This document shows positions 1-10,862 of a stretch of DNA of 64,000 nucleotides, in pieces. A program made the translations under genes and the position numbers. Location of the stretch: contig CALCCA010000088.1 of assembly GCA_937899725.1 (NCBI GenBank), forward strand, positions 62,001 to 126,000, written 5' to 3'. A model generated the notes under the pieces. The model worked only from the letters and a program-made list of their open reading frames with translations. It was not told where the DNA came from and made no database searches. Each line of letters opens with the position of its first letter. Position 1 is the stretch's first letter. Origin of the DNA: an uncultured Halomicronema sp. GTDB lineage: Bacteria > Cyanobacteriota > Cyanobacteriia > Phormidesmidales > Phormidesmidaceae.

Positions 1-584
1 AGTTGGGGCGCGACGGCTGGCAGTATTTTTCGGGAGAGGGGACAAATTGGTCTCAGGGCTTCGCGATCGCTCGGCCAGTGTTAGACGCCGACGCCATTGT
101 GAACGTCTGCTGCTTAAAAACCCATCGCTTTGGCGGTCACTTTACCCTGTCGTTAAAAAATACGATTGGCATGGTGGCTCGTCGCGTGCCCGGTGATGAC
201 CATGACTACATGCGAGAACTACACAGTTCAGCTAATCAGCGGCTGATGATTGCGGAAGTCAATCAGGTCTATCGTCCTTCGCTGATCGTCATTGACGGGG
301 TCGATGCATTTGTGTCCGGTGGCCCCGCCGAAGGCGAAAAAGTGAACGCGGGCGTCATGCTAGCCAGTACCGATCGCGTCGCCATTGATGCGGTTGGCAT
401 TGCCATCTTGCGCCGATTAGGCACCACCCAGGCCGTGTCAGACGGCTCGATCTGGAGCCAAACCCAGATTCGCCGAGCGGCAGATTTAGGCTTAGGTGCC
501 GCCAATGCAGCAGCGGTGGAATTAGTCACTCAGGACAGTGCCAGTGCTGAAATGGCTGACCAGATTCGCCCCTTTTTAACTTAA
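1..584 (+). CDS. DUF362 domain protein, C-terminal part (5' end outside window)
   Basis: The frame is open to the left edge, so this is the last ~193 residues of a longer gene. Near residues 36-55 it shows the DUF362 core, Cys-Cys-Leu-Lys-Thr-His followed by a Thr-x-Ser-Leu-Lys-Asn stretch, and later a VIDGVDAFVSGGP segment and a TDRVAIDAVG segment typical of the family. DUF362 proteins have no settled function; some carry ferredoxin-like 4Fe-4S motifs, but none is visible in this part. The apparent TTG start at base 3 is not credible as the true start. No neighbour suggests a pathway. Confidence 0.8.
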   Translation, partial: LGRDGWQYFSGEGTNWSQGFAIARPVLDADAIVNVCCLKTHRFGGHFTLSLKNTIGMVARRVPGDDHDYMRELHSSANQRLMIAEVNQVYRPSLIVIDGVDAFVSGGPAEGEKVNAGVMLASTDRVAIDAVGIAILRRLGTTQAVSDGSIWSQTQIRRAADLGLGAANAAAVELVTQDSASAEMADQIRPFLT

Positions 585-704
585 TGTCGGGGGGAGTCAG
601 CTGCGGGGAAATGGATGACCGCGTGGAGGGTTATCACATCAATCAGCCCTCAAATGGTCAGGAATTAGCAGTCAGGATTTACCACACACCTTTCACGTCA
701 AGGA

Positions 705-1499
705 TTACAGCCAGCCGCGCAAACGATAAATAGCGAAGCCAATGTATTCCTTAATCGCCCGACTGGTGTTCTCTAGATTTTTGGCATCAGGTAGCGAATT
801 GAGCACAAAAGCCTGGGGAGTGCCGCGTTTTTGACTAAAAAAGCCTTGCACCACTAAAAAGTCAGTGGGCGCGGCAATCGCCTCAATTCCCTGCTTTTGG
901 AAGATCGCCAGCGATCGCGGCATGTGAATCGCCGACGTGACCAGCAAAATTTGACTCAGTCCGGCTTGCCCTAAAATCTCCTTGACATTGACGGCATTTT
1001 GATAGGTGTTGAGTGAGGTCGAGTCCAGCAAAATGTCAGACTCTGGCACCCCCATCGCCATCGCAATTTGGGCCATGTCCTCCGCTTCGGAAGCACCGCC
1101 TTTTTTCCAATTAATGCGACCACCGCTCAAAATAACTTTGGGAGCTTTGCCCGCTTTGTAGAGTTGCGCGCCATGCAGCACGCGATCGCCGGCTTCGTTG
1201 ACATCGACCCAGGGGCGTGGCTCAATCGCCGCCCGAGTACTCCCCCCCAGCACAACAATCGCCTCAGCTAACGGGACTGGCTCTGGGGGCAGATTGCGCC
1301 ATTCCAACGACTGCACCAAGCTCCCCGCGACCCAGGTATTGCTGCTGATCAGCAAAATCCCCAGGGCGATCGCGGTGCTGGCCAAGGCACGGCCCCGCCG
1401 CTTTCGCCAAATCCACCACAGGGTCAACACCAGCAAAAGCGTTGCCAGCCCTACAGGGTAAATCAGCAGTGGCAGCAGTTTCGATAAGAATATGAACAT
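705..1499 (-). CDS. YdcF/ElyC family (DUF218) membrane protein
   Basis: 264 residues. Two hydrophobic segments lie in residues 1-60, then a DUF218 domain from about residue 78 with AIVVLGG, VILSGGR, a TSLNTYQNA box and LLVTSAIHMPRS, the usual block order of the YdcF/SanA/ElyC family. Members act at the cell envelope; ElyC in E. coli affects peptidoglycan and lipid-carrier metabolism, but the biochemical activity is unsettled. It stands alone, convergent with the DUF362 gene. Family assignment is secure; role is not. Confidence 0.85.
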   Translation of the reverse strand: MFIFLSKLLPLLIYPVGLATLLLVLTLWWIWRKRRGRALASTAIALGILLISSNTWVAGSLVQSLEWRNLPPEPVPLAEAIVVLGGSTRAAIEPRPWVDVNEAGDRVLHGAQLYKAGKAPKVILSGGRINWKKGGASEAEDMAQIAMAMGVPESDILLDSTSLNTYQNAVNVKEILGQAGLSQILLVTSAIHMPRSLAIFQKQGIEAIAAPTDFLVVQGFFSQKRGTPQAFVLNSLPDAKNLENTSRAIKEYIGFAIYRLRGWL

Positions 1500-1642
1500 C
1501 TCAACACCTACAGCGGTATTCCAGTGAGTTCAGTACAAACGACTTGAGACGGGGCATCAGGTTCAAGGATACGCTGGGGCTGCTCTACTCATTTGGAATT
1601 TATACCAGTTCTACAAATTACAGCTACACATCCAAGTCGGCT

Positions 1643-1659
1643 GTCTCCCTCGGGGAGAC
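1643..1659. repeat. Perfect 7-bp hairpin GTCTCCC/GGGAGAC
   Basis: GTCTCCC-TCG-GGGAGAC, a 7-bp stem with a 3-base loop, 10 bases before a second hairpin. No T-run follows, so it does not read as a terminator; it looks like part of a composite dispersed repeat. Confidence 0.7.
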
Positions 1660-1669
1660 GCGATGCGAA

Positions 1670-1705
1670 CGACTCCGCTCAGCCGACGTTCCTGGAGCGG
1701 AGTCG
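1670..1705. repeat. Perfect 11-bp inverted repeat
   Basis: CGACTCCGCTC at 1670-1680 pairs with GAGCGGAGTCG at 1695-1705 across a 14-base loop. It lies between the other two hairpins and is noncoding. Confidence 0.75.
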
Positions 1706-1774
1706 CAAGGAAGATCTGTAGTCCAGTTCCAGAGAATTGGTATTAGGGAGTTGCTTGAAAATAACGTCCCGATC

Positions 1775-1803
1775 GTAGGGGCTTGGCACTGCCAAACCCC
1801 TAC
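1775..1803. repeat. Dispersed REP-like palindrome, copy 1
   Basis: GTAGGGG-c-TTGGCA-c-TGCCAA-a-CCCCTAC, a near-perfect hairpin. On the minus strand it is preceded by CGTTTTCTGTA, and a second copy with the almost identical lead-in CGTCTTCTGTA is at 34233-34260. Two copies with shared flanks in one window indicate a dispersed family of palindromic repeats. Confidence 0.75.
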
Positions 1804-1998
1804 AGAAAACGTTTCCATAAATGGGATGTTATTTAAGCGCATATCCCTTAGATATCGACCCCGCTAATATGCCCGACGAGCTTGCAGCCCTCAAAGTTGA
1901 GAGACTTTGAAGCTGGCCTTTCTCAAACTGGGGGATCAAGGGGCCACGGCCAGATTCAACGGCAGCAGTCCGGTTGTCACTTAGTTACAGCGAAAGCA

Positions 1999-2604
1999 TT
2001 ATTCAGACAAAGACTCTTGAGCCCGTCGTCGCCGCTCACGAAAGCGCCGTAGGCGTAGCCAACAGTAGAGCGCCAGACCGATCACAAGACCCAAGGCTAA
2101 AACGGGTGCGAGAATGGCCAAGATCGACAACACCGCCGCCGACAGCAATTCCATGAATCCAAGCACGGGGCTAGCCAGACCAGCCGTGGTGCCTGCTGTC
2201 GCTAATCGAGTCAGGGCAGTTGCCCCTTCGACCAGTTCAGCCGTGCCGCCGCCCGCAATCGCCGCAGTAGTCCACAGCATGATCGGGTTGATATCTCCCA
2301 CCATGGACAGGCTCAAGGCAGTCATTGCCATGCCGGCAATGGGAGCCGCAATCAACTCGACACTATCCAGGGCATTACTCACCCAAGGGGTAAAGTAAGC
2401 GGCCACTTCGATCAGCGTTGCCATGCCCAGCGTAATGACAGTAATGGGATTGCCCAACCACTGCCAATCAACGGCTGGGGTCACCACCCCCTGCATCGTT
2501 GCCAAGCTCATAGCAAAGGGGGGAATAAAGACCCGAAATCCGCAGGCCGCACTCAAGCCCAGGCCCAAACAAAGAGCCAGCACAATGTTTGCAGTATCCA
2601 TCAC
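1999..2604 (-). CDS. DUF4126 family membrane protein
   Basis: 201 residues, almost wholly hydrophobic, with about five or six predicted membrane helices and a basic C-terminal tail (RLRRFRERRRRAQ). The N-terminal LCLGLGLSAACGFRVFIPP block and the GGGTAELVEGATALTR block around residues 117-133 match DUF4126, a bacterial inner-membrane family without a known function. The gene is isolated; the next gene on its strand starts at 3269. Start at the first Met of an ATG pair. Confidence 0.8.
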   Translation of the reverse strand: MMDTANIVLALCLGLGLSAACGFRVFIPPFAMSLATMQGVVTPAVDWQWLGNPITVITLGMATLIEVAAYFTPWVSNALDSVELIAAPIAGMAMTALSLSMVGDINPIMLWTTAAIAGGGTAELVEGATALTRLATAGTTAGLASPVLGFMELLSAAVLSILAILAPVLALGLVIGLALYCWLRLRRFRERRRRAQESLSE

Positions 2605-2740
2605 AAGCGTTAAATCAAAAAGACGCCAACCTAGAGACTAGATTGGCAAAACTTGAACGATTGACCCCGCTGGTTGCCGTCGCGTTCCATCCAGATAGAA
2701 CCAACCTCTCATCCAGCTTAAGCGTTTGGCTTGATTTAGG

Positions 2741-2761
2741 CGGCATGACCGGCTCATGCCG
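2741..2761. repeat. Perfect 8-bp hairpin upstream of the DUF4126 gene
   Basis: CGGCATGA-CCGGC-TCATGCCG. It lies between the DUF4126 start and the end of the next gene on the minus strand; no T-run directly follows on either strand, so terminator function is uncertain. Confidence 0.5.
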
Positions 2762-2870
2762 ATCCACAAAATCGCGTCTTTTTTAGGCTTTATGACATTG
2801 CCCTAATCAAGACTCCAATCAGGCTTTCAAGGATTTATTGAGTCCTCGCCACTCAGGCTCAAGCGCCCTT

Positions 2871-3269
2871 TTAAGCAACGGTCGAAAAGACGGGCAGCGG
2901 ACAGGTTTTTGGCATCGGCGGAATAGTGCAAGCGGTAGCGGTTTCGGGCACCCGCATCACGACTTCGCGGAAGACAGGAGCCTCAAAATATTGACAGCCG
3001 TGACAGGGGCCAGTGGGATTCATCGCACAGCGGAGGTAGGGCGATCTCGCATTCATTTGGCAGGTAAAGTCGCCAATGACATACCCCAGACCTTCGACGT
3101 AGTTGAGGTCGCGATCACGTTGAATGGCCGCCTTAAATCCACGCTGAGCGGCCACCGCCATCGCCCGCCCAAAATCAGCCTGGACGCGATCACGGGCGCG
3201 CAGACTAATCCAAGCAGAAATGAGCGCCGGGACTAAACTCAGACCAAAAACCAGCAGCACAATCAGCAT
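2871..3269 (-). CDS. Cyanobacterial DUF6464-like small membrane protein
   Basis: 132 residues. A single N-terminal membrane helix (residues 1-22), then a short domain with four closely spaced cysteines in FTCQMNARSPYLRCAMNP and GPCHGCQYFE (about residues 68-96) that could bind a metal or form disulfides. I recall this Cys pattern from cyanobacterial proteins grouped as DUF6464; the number is from memory. No function is known. It is transcribed in the same direction as aspS but separated by a different orientation-neutral gap of about 190 bases. Confidence 0.6.
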   Translation of the reverse strand: MLIVLLVFGLSLVPALISAWISLRARDRVQADFGRAMAVAAQRGFKAAIQRDRDLNYVEGLGYVIGDFTCQMNARSPYLRCAMNPTGPCHGCQYFEAPVFREVVMRVPETATACTIPPMPKTCPLPVFSTVA

Positions 3270-3455
3270 AAAGACCCTATAAATTTCATCTCGGTTGTTG
3301 ATTGGTAAATCCTATCGTGACGACGAAAGGTTCTGGTCTCACCTTTATGTATTTGTAGTAATCTGCATGGATTTGCATGAAGTTATGAAAACATAACCCC
3401 GAGCCGCCCTGGCTCTCGCTGCTGCCATAGTTCTCTACACCCCAACAGGCACACC

Positions 3456-5258
3456 CTATTGAGCTTCGTCTTGAAGCTTAGGCTGATAGGTCGACGCCAC
3501 GTGAAGTTCTTTTAACTGCTTTTTGTCCACACTGGCGGGTGCCGACGTCAGCAAGCAACGTGCCTGCTGAGTTTTGGGAAAGGCGATCGCAGCGCGAATC
3601 GACTCTTCACCGGCCATCAGCATGACCCAGCGATCGAGCCCATAGGCAATACCGCCGTGGGGGGGCGTGCCGTACTCAAACGCTTCCAGTAAAAAGCCAA
3701 ACTTGTCCTGCGCTTCTGCCTCTGACAAACCGATGGTCTCAAATACCTGTCGCTGCACCTCAGGCTGATAGATGCGCAAGCTACCGCCGCCAATCTCATA
3801 CCCGTTGAGCACTAAATCATAGGCCTGCGCGCGCGCCGTTTTAAGATCGTGCGCTTCTTCCGGACGGGGCGCGGTAAAGGGATGATGCAGCGCTTCAAGG
3901 CGCTGTTCATCCGCATTCCACTCAAACATGGGGAAGTCAGTCACCCACAACAGATTGAGCGCATCGTCGGGAATCAGGTTCATCTCTTTGGCGATCGCCT
4001 GCCGCACTCGATCCAGCGTGGCATTGACCACGGCACTTGGGCCAGCCCCAAATAGCAGCAGCGTACCGGGCTGGGCACCGGTTCTTTCCAGCAGCTCTTG
4101 GGTTTGCTCCGGCGTCAAATTGTCCTTAATGGCGCCAATCGTATCGATGCCGCCGTTCTCCCGCACGCGGATGTAGGCTAAGCCCTTGGCCCCGGCCGCC
4201 GCCGCCACCTTAAACAGGTCTCCTCCCGGCTTAATGCGCACGTTTGAGATGACGTCGTTGCCATCGGGAATCGGCAACACCTTCACCATGCCCCCCGATT
4301 TCACCGCGCCAGAAAACACCTTAAAGCCCGAGTCGGCCACTAAGTCAGACACCTCAACCAGCTCTAAGCCATAGCGCGTGTCGGGTTTATCGCTACCATA
4401 GCGATCCATCGCTTCGGCATAGGTGAGGCGAGCAAAGGGCCGCGATACCTCGATACCTTTCACCGTTTTGAAGACGTGACAGACCAAGCGCTCGTTCAAA
4501 TCAAGAATTTCTTCTTGACTGAGAAAACTCATCTCCATATCGAGTTGAGTGAACTCTGGCTGGCGATCGGCCCGCAGATCTTCATCCCGAAAACAGCGAG
4601 CGATTTGATAATAGCGATCGACGCCGGCAACCATCAGCAACTGTTTGAACAGCTGCGGCGACTGGGGCAACGCAAACCATTCTCCGGGGTTAACCCGGGA
4701 AGGCAAAATGAAATCTCGTGCCCCTTCTGGCGTGGAGCGAGTCAAAATTGGCGTTTCCACTTCCATAAAGCTTTCGGCATCTTCCAGGAAGCGGCGAATC
4801 GCCTTGATGACGGCGTGGCGAGTCTGCAAATTTTGGGCCATGCGATCGCGGCGCAGGTCTAAATAGCGATAGCGGAGCCGCAGTTCTTCTCGTACCGACT
4901 CGGACTCTGCCGTCGACACCTGAAACGGCAGCTGTTTGCGAACGGCATTGAGCAGTTCAATTTCGTCAGCGTAAATTTCCACTTGGCCAGTCGGCAGCTT
5001 CTCGTTGAGCGACGCCGCGGGCCGCTGGCTGACAGTGCCGCAAATACGCACAACGTATTCATTGCGCAGGTCATTGGCCGTGCCAAACGATTCAGGCGTC
5101 CGCTCAGGGTCGCTGACAATTTGCACCACGCCGGTGCGATCGCGCAAATCCACAAAAATCACGCCCCCATGGTCGCGACGGCGATCGACCCAACCAAATA
5201 GGGTGACCGTTTCTCCGATATCGGTGGCTCTGAGGTGGCCGCAGTAATGGGTACGCAT
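3456..5258 (-). CDS. aspS: Aspartyl-tRNA synthetase
   Basis: 600 residues, the normal bacterial-type length. It charges tRNA-Asp (and in many cyanobacteria tRNA-Asn for the amidotransferase route) with aspartate. Visible parts in order: OB-fold anticodon-binding domain (residues 1-110, [20 protein letters not shown]), class II core with [20 protein letters not shown] (motif 2, about 220), the bacterial GAD insertion (about 290-410), and motif 3 [16 protein letters not shown] near 535. The ATG at 5258 gives the standard MRTHYCG start. Cytoplasmic, translation. It stands alone on the minus strand. Confidence 0.97.
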   Translation of the reverse strand: MRTHYCGHLRATDIGETVTLFGWVDRRRDHGGVIFVDLRDRTGVVQIVSDPERTPESFGTANDLRNEYVVRICGTVSQRPAASLNEKLPTGQVEIYADEIELLNAVRKQLPFQVSTAESESVREELRLRYRYLDLRRDRMAQNLQTRHAVIKAIRRFLEDAESFMEVETPILTRSTPEGARDFILPSRVNPGEWFALPQSPQLFKQLLMVAGVDRYYQIARCFRDEDLRADRQPEFTQLDMEMSFLSQEEILDLNERLVCHVFKTVKGIEVSRPFARLTYAEAMDRYGSDKPDTRYGLELVEVSDLVADSGFKVFSGAVKSGGMVKVLPIPDGNDVISNVRIKPGGDLFKVAAAAGAKGLAYIRVRENGGIDTIGAIKDNLTPEQTQELLERTGAQPGTLLLFGAGPSAVVNATLDRVRQAIAKEMNLIPDDALNLLWVTDFPMFEWNADEQRLEALHHPFTAPRPEEAHDLKTARAQAYDLVLNGYEIGGGSLRIYQPEVQRQVFETIGLSEAEAQDKFGFLLEAFEYGTPPHGGIAYGLDRWVMLMAGEESIRAAIAFPKTQQARCLLTSAPASVDKKQLKELHVASTYQPKLQDEAQ

Positions 5259-5465
5259 GGGTTCGCTGGGTGCTTGATAAACGCGAGAAGTCGGTACAAA
5301 ACCTTCTTATTATCTAGGATTGTGCAACCAGTGGCACAGGTTGATAGCAGCTCTTTGTGACGGCTGCCATCAAGTCAGCCCGGTTGGGTGACCAGTCAGA
5401 TTCTGGTTTTTGGCAAAAAGGTCGGCTAACTTGTCATCTCACCGACGCTCATCACTCGTAGCCAT

Positions 5466-6530
5466 CTATATTGAGGCGGTTGGCTCAGCGGCATCATTAA
5501 CCATCAAGTTGTTGAGCTGCTCACGCAGCATGTCGTTGATCATCGAGCCCGGCGGCCGCTCGTGGGGCCAAGCAAAGGCATGGCGAAACGCCGCCGCTTG
5601 ACAAGCCTGCAATCCTTCAAACCCAATCACATCCTGAGTCAGCAAGTTCTCGTATTCAAAGGGCAGACGGACGTTGTGCAGGCCCGCATTGTCGGTACAG
5701 ATGGCAATATCGACCCCAGCGTCAAAGCAGCGATCAAACACCGGCTTCAGGTCACGAATCTCATCTAGCGTGCCCGTTTGCAAATAAGTGGTTGGACATA
5801 CTTCCAAACACTGTCTCCGGTCAGCCACGGACTTCAACAAATCAGGTCGCTGCAGGGGAATCTGAATGCCGTGGCCAATCCGCATCAGATAGGGCAACAG
5901 CTCGGGGTAGCAGCCATCCCGCGTTTCAAACACGTGCCCGGTCGTGCTAACGCCCAGCTGTCTGGCATAGGCATACAACCCGACAAACTCGTCTAGCCGT
6001 TCGCCATACTGGGCGTCACCGCCCGCCAAATCAATGGCACAGACAAACTCAGGATATTGGGCCGCCAGATCAACGATGGCCCGATTCACCTCGTAGGGCA
6101 ATCGCGAGTGCATGCAGAGAATTTGCCGCGTCACCACCGGATACTCCGTTTGTTGGCTAGCGCGCCCTACTACCTCAACGATCTGGGTCATCTTGTCGAT
6201 GCGATCGCTTTGCGCAAGATATTCTGGCGTTCTTAAGTAAGGCGTATAGCGCAGCTCTAGGTACGCCAGATTCTCAAAGATATAAGCCCCGCGAATCAGG
6301 CGCGACACAAAGTAGGGCAGGGCTTCTTGAGTCTGCACGCTTTCTACCAGGGTGTGCAGTTCTAGATACTCCGCCAAGGTGTTATGAGGTCGGGTGTAGA
6401 AATCTTCAAAGGCAGGATAACCTTCAAAGCGATCGGCCACATCGGAGCGATTGCGTTGAAAATAACGCCACAAAATTCTGGGGACAACAGAACCGCCCAG
6501 GTGGCGGTGCAGCTCAGCATACAAACTCAT
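5466..6530 (-). CDS. Adenosine deaminase family protein
   Basis: 354 residues. The N-terminal AELHRHLGGS carries the HxH metal-ligand pair of the amidohydrolase superfamily; GHVFE near residue 200 supplies the His/Glu pair, and ICTDNAG near 290 the metal-binding Asp. Family members hydrolyse adenosine (or related 6-aminopurines) to inosine and ammonia in purine salvage. It is divergent from purA, which makes AMP from IMP, so both sides of the 6.5-6.9 kb spacer concern adenine nucleotides. Exact substrate cannot be read from sequence. Confidence 0.85.
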   Translation of the reverse strand: MSLYAELHRHLGGSVVPRILWRYFQRNRSDVADRFEGYPAFEDFYTRPHNTLAEYLELHTLVESVQTQEALPYFVSRLIRGAYIFENLAYLELRYTPYLRTPEYLAQSDRIDKMTQIVEVVGRASQQTEYPVVTRQILCMHSRLPYEVNRAIVDLAAQYPEFVCAIDLAGGDAQYGERLDEFVGLYAYARQLGVSTTGHVFETRDGCYPELLPYLMRIGHGIQIPLQRPDLLKSVADRRQCLEVCPTTYLQTGTLDEIRDLKPVFDRCFDAGVDIAICTDNAGLHNVRLPFEYENLLTQDVIGFEGLQACQAAAFRHAFAWPHERPPGSMINDMLREQLNNLMVNDAAEPTASI

Positions 6531-8193
<1,663 letters not shown>

Positions 8194-8243
8194 TTGTCTG
8201 TTTGTTTGCCTGCCCAAATTATTCTGAATTGTCAGTGAGTCCT

Positions 8244-8864
8244 ATGGAACTATCGATTGAATGTAACAAGCGCGACACCGGCATCAACCCCAGAGCCCTG
8301 CGTCGTGATGGCCGCGTGCCCGCCGTCCTCTACGGTCATGATGGCGCCGAGTCCGTCTCGCTGACGGTGGCCCAGCGAGATGCCGAAAAGCTCGTGCGTT
8401 ATGCGTCAGAGAACAATACCCTAATCACGGTCAATGTGCCTGACATGCCCTGGAGCGGTCAGGCCCTACTGCGTGAGGTGCAAACCCACCCATGGAAGGA
8501 CATGCTGTATCACCTCAGCTTTTTCTCGATCGCCAGTCAGTCCAGCGTGGAAGTGGTCGTCCCCCTGCACTATGTCGGCACGGCCAGTGGCGTCAAAGAT
8601 GAAGGCGGCACTTTAGACATCATGGTGTCAGAACTGGCCATTCGCTGTGCCCCCAATGCGATTCCGGAAACGCTAGACGTTGATGTGACAGCGCTCGCCG
8701 TGGGTGAGAACCTCCACATCACCGACCTAAAGCTACCGGCTGGCGTCGAGGCGATCGCCGATACTGACAAAACCCTGGTCAACGTAGCAGCCCCGAGAAC
8801 TGTCGCTGCTGAAGGCAGTGACGACGGTGCGGTGGCGGTGGCAGAAACCGCTTCTGAAGCGTAG
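8244..8864 (+). CDS. rplY: 50S ribosomal protein L25 (CTC/TL5 form)
   Basis: 206 residues from the ATG at 8244; the longer open frame from 8190 overlaps the purA stop and adds non-conserved residues. Residues 1-95 are the L25 5S-rRNA-binding domain (RRDGRVPAVLYGHDG), residues 100-185 the C-terminal beta domain of the CTC/TL5 type, then an Ala/Glu/Val-rich tail. It binds 5S rRNA in the large subunit. Downstream of purA by 50 bases and followed by a strong terminator. Confidence 0.95.
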   Translation: MELSIECNKRDTGINPRALRRDGRVPAVLYGHDGAESVSLTVAQRDAEKLVRYASENNTLITVNVPDMPWSGQALLREVQTHPWKDMLYHLSFFSIASQSSVEVVVPLHYVGTASGVKDEGGTLDIMVSELAIRCAPNAIPETLDVDVTALAVGENLHITDLKLPAGVEAIADTDKTLVNVAAPRTVAAEGSDDGAVAVAETASEA

Positions 8865-8882
8865 ATTACCGTTGATGTCGTG

Positions 8883-8911
8883 AAACCAGGGAAAATTTTC
8901 CCTGGTTTTTT
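8883..8911 (+). terminator. Intrinsic terminator after rplY
   Basis: AAACCAGGGAAAA pairs perfectly with TTTTCCCTGGTTT and is followed by a T-run (TTTTTT in all). It ends the purA-rplY unit 22 bases before the next start codon. Confidence 0.9.
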
Positions 8912-8932
8912 AGTGTCTTTTTACAGGTTGTT

Positions 8933-10465
8933 ATGGTTGATATCTCGCTGCCACCACTGATTCAGCAAATGCTCCAGCCGGAGTTTTATCCCCATCCCGT
9001 GCAAGATTCGATCCAGCTGATTCAGACGCATGGTTCCTACGTCATGCTGACGGGAGACTTTGCCTACAAAGTCAAAAAGCCGGTCGATTTTGGGTTTCTC
9101 AACTACTCCACCCTGGAGCTGCGAAAACACTTCTGTGCGGCAGAACTACAGCTCAACCAGCGCGCCGCCGCGCCCATCTATGTCGCCGCTCTGCCAATTA
9201 GCCAGCAGGGCGATCGCTACGAGCTCGACACCCCCGAAAACGTGGTGGAATACACTGTCAAAATGCGGCAGTTTCCCCAGTCCACGCTGCTGAGTCATCT
9301 CTTTGAACAGGGCGACCTGACAGAAGACCTGCTGCGCCAGCTGGCTGAGGCGATCGCGGCCTTTCACCTGCAGGCGGCAACCAACGACTACATCCAGACC
9401 TTTGGCACGGTCGAGAAGATTCGCCAGTCGATCGACGAAAATTACGACCAGACTGTGGGCTTTATCGGCGGGCCGCAAACCCAGCAGCAGTTTGACGAGA
9501 CCAAAGCCTACACCGACCAGTTTTTTGCCACCCAACAGGAGCTGCTACAGCAGCGCGTTGACCAGGGCAAAATCCGAGCTTGCCACGGCGACCTGCATCT
9601 CAACAACATCTGCTACTGGCAAGACGAGCTGCTGTTGTTTGACTGCATCGAGTTCAACGAGCCGTTTCGCTTCGTTGACGTGATGTTCGACATCGCCTAC
9701 ATCATCATGGATCTCACCGTGCAAGGGCGAGCCGACTTGGCCGCCTCGTTTCTCAGCCACTATGTTGAGCACACAGGCGATTGGGCCGGCTTACAGGTAC
9801 TGCCTCTCTACGTCAGTCGGCAGTCCTATGTCAGAGCCAAAGTGATCTCCTTTTTATTGGGCGATCCCACCGTTGACGACGCGGCGAAGCAAGCCGCCGC
9901 CGACAAAGCGGCGAAATATTACACGCTGGCGTGGTCTTACATTCAGCCCCAGTCAGGCCAACTTTTTGCCATGGCAGGACTATCTGGGGCCGGTAAAAGC
10001 ACCGTAGCTCAAGAACTGGCGCGGCGGCTGCCTGGCGTCTATGTGCGCTCGGATGCGGTGCGCAAGCACTTAGCGGGAATGCCCATACAGCAGCGGGGGG
10101 CCGATAGCCTATACACTCCAGAAATGACGCAAAAGACCTACGAGCGCTTGGTACAGTTAGGCAGCGAGCTGGCTAGCCAAGGTTACAGCATCATTTTGGA
10201 TGCAAAGTTTGATCGGGTTGCAACCCGACAGCTGGCGATCGCCCAGGCAGCAGCCCACCAGCTGCCGCTGATCATTGTGCACTGTGAGGCCCCGCTCGCA
10301 ACGCTTCAACAACGGGTCAAAGAACGGTCGGGCGACATTGCCGATGCTACTTTGGCCATTTTAGAAAAGCAGCATCTAGAGCCCTTTACTTCCGCCGAGC
10401 AACCCTCTGTCACGACGATTGATACGACCCAACCACTATCTCCTCAATTGGCGACTATAGTGTAA
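8933..10465 (+). CDS. Fused aminoglycoside-phosphotransferase-like / P-loop kinase protein
   Basis: 510 residues in two parts. Residues about 30-300 resemble the APH/choline kinase fold: ACHGDLHLNNICY near 217 has the catalytic loop (HGDLHxxN) and LLFDCIEF near 235 the metal-binding Asp. Residues about 345-500 form a small P-loop kinase of the gluconate/chloramphenicol kinase type, with AGLSGAGKST (about 349-357) and a SDAVRKHLAG lid region. This two-domain arrangement is found in many bacteria, but its substrate is unknown. The ATG at 8933 sits just after the rplY terminator, so it needs its own promoter or read-through. Confidence 0.85.
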   Translation: MVDISLPPLIQQMLQPEFYPHPVQDSIQLIQTHGSYVMLTGDFAYKVKKPVDFGFLNYSTLELRKHFCAAELQLNQRAAAPIYVAALPISQQGDRYELDTPENVVEYTVKMRQFPQSTLLSHLFEQGDLTEDLLRQLAEAIAAFHLQAATNDYIQTFGTVEKIRQSIDENYDQTVGFIGGPQTQQQFDETKAYTDQFFATQQELLQQRVDQGKIRACHGDLHLNNICYWQDELLLFDCIEFNEPFRFVDVMFDIAYIIMDLTVQGRADLAASFLSHYVEHTGDWAGLQVLPLYVSRQSYVRAKVISFLLGDPTVDDAAKQAAADKAAKYYTLAWSYIQPQSGQLFAMAGLSGAGKSTVAQELARRLPGVYVRSDAVRKHLAGMPIQQRGADSLYTPEMTQKTYERLVQLGSELASQGYSIILDAKFDRVATRQLAIAQAAAHQLPLIIVHCEAPLATLQQRVKERSGDIADATLAILEKQHLEPFTSAEQPSVTTIDTTQPLSPQLATIV

Positions 10466-10550
10466 GCGAGCAAGGCTGTCACAAGTCCAAGTGGAGCAGT
10501 GGCAGCCCAACCTATCCTCAACGTTGGGGGGATGATCCCCGCTATCCATC

Positions 10551-10853
10551 GTGACTGACAAGATTTTTCCCGTTGCGCTGCGGCTGTGGCTATTTTTTTT
10601 GCTGACGTTTTTGGTGCTGGGCTACGAGATTGGCCCAAGCATTATTTTTGGGGCGATCGCCGGGTTTGCGGGCGGTACCCTGGCCGCTTGGTGGCAAACT
10701 CCGGGTGGTAAACCGAAGGCAGTAGACGCCGGGCCGAACGCCCTTGGCAAGCTGGGAGAACGGTTTAAACCACGCCAGGTGCAAAATCGCTTACCCTTCC
10801 TCAAATTGTTCACCCGCCGCGATCGCCGCCATCCCGGCTCCCGTCGTTTGTAA
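10551..10853 (+). CDS. Small membrane protein, unknown
   Basis: 100 residues from a GTG start. Two hydrophobic segments (about residues 9-27 and 30-48, the second with a Gly/Ala-rich SIIFGAIAGFAGGTLAAWW), then a basic tail of about 50 residues rich in Arg and Lys. I do not recognise a named family. It is 9 bases upstream of the GNAT gene on the same strand, so the two are probably co-transcribed. No strong ribosome-binding site is seen. Confidence 0.6.
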   Translation: MTDKIFPVALRLWLFFLLTFLVLGYEIGPSIIFGAIAGFAGGTLAAWWQTPGGKPKAVDAGPNALGKLGERFKPRQVQNRLPFLKLFTRRDRRHPGSRRL

Positions 10854-10862
10854 AAGACTGTT

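Larger units (their letters stand above)
1500..1998. other. Intergenic region rich in hairpin repeats
   Basis: No convincing gene. The stretch holds three inverted repeats (listed separately at 1643-1659, 1670-1705 and 1775-1803). The open frames crossing it in both directions run through these repeats and show no protein family. Confidence 0.7.

Noticed and set aside
1544-1867. 107-codon plus-strand and 72-codon minus-strand frames
   Set aside because: Both run through three hairpin repeats and match no family.
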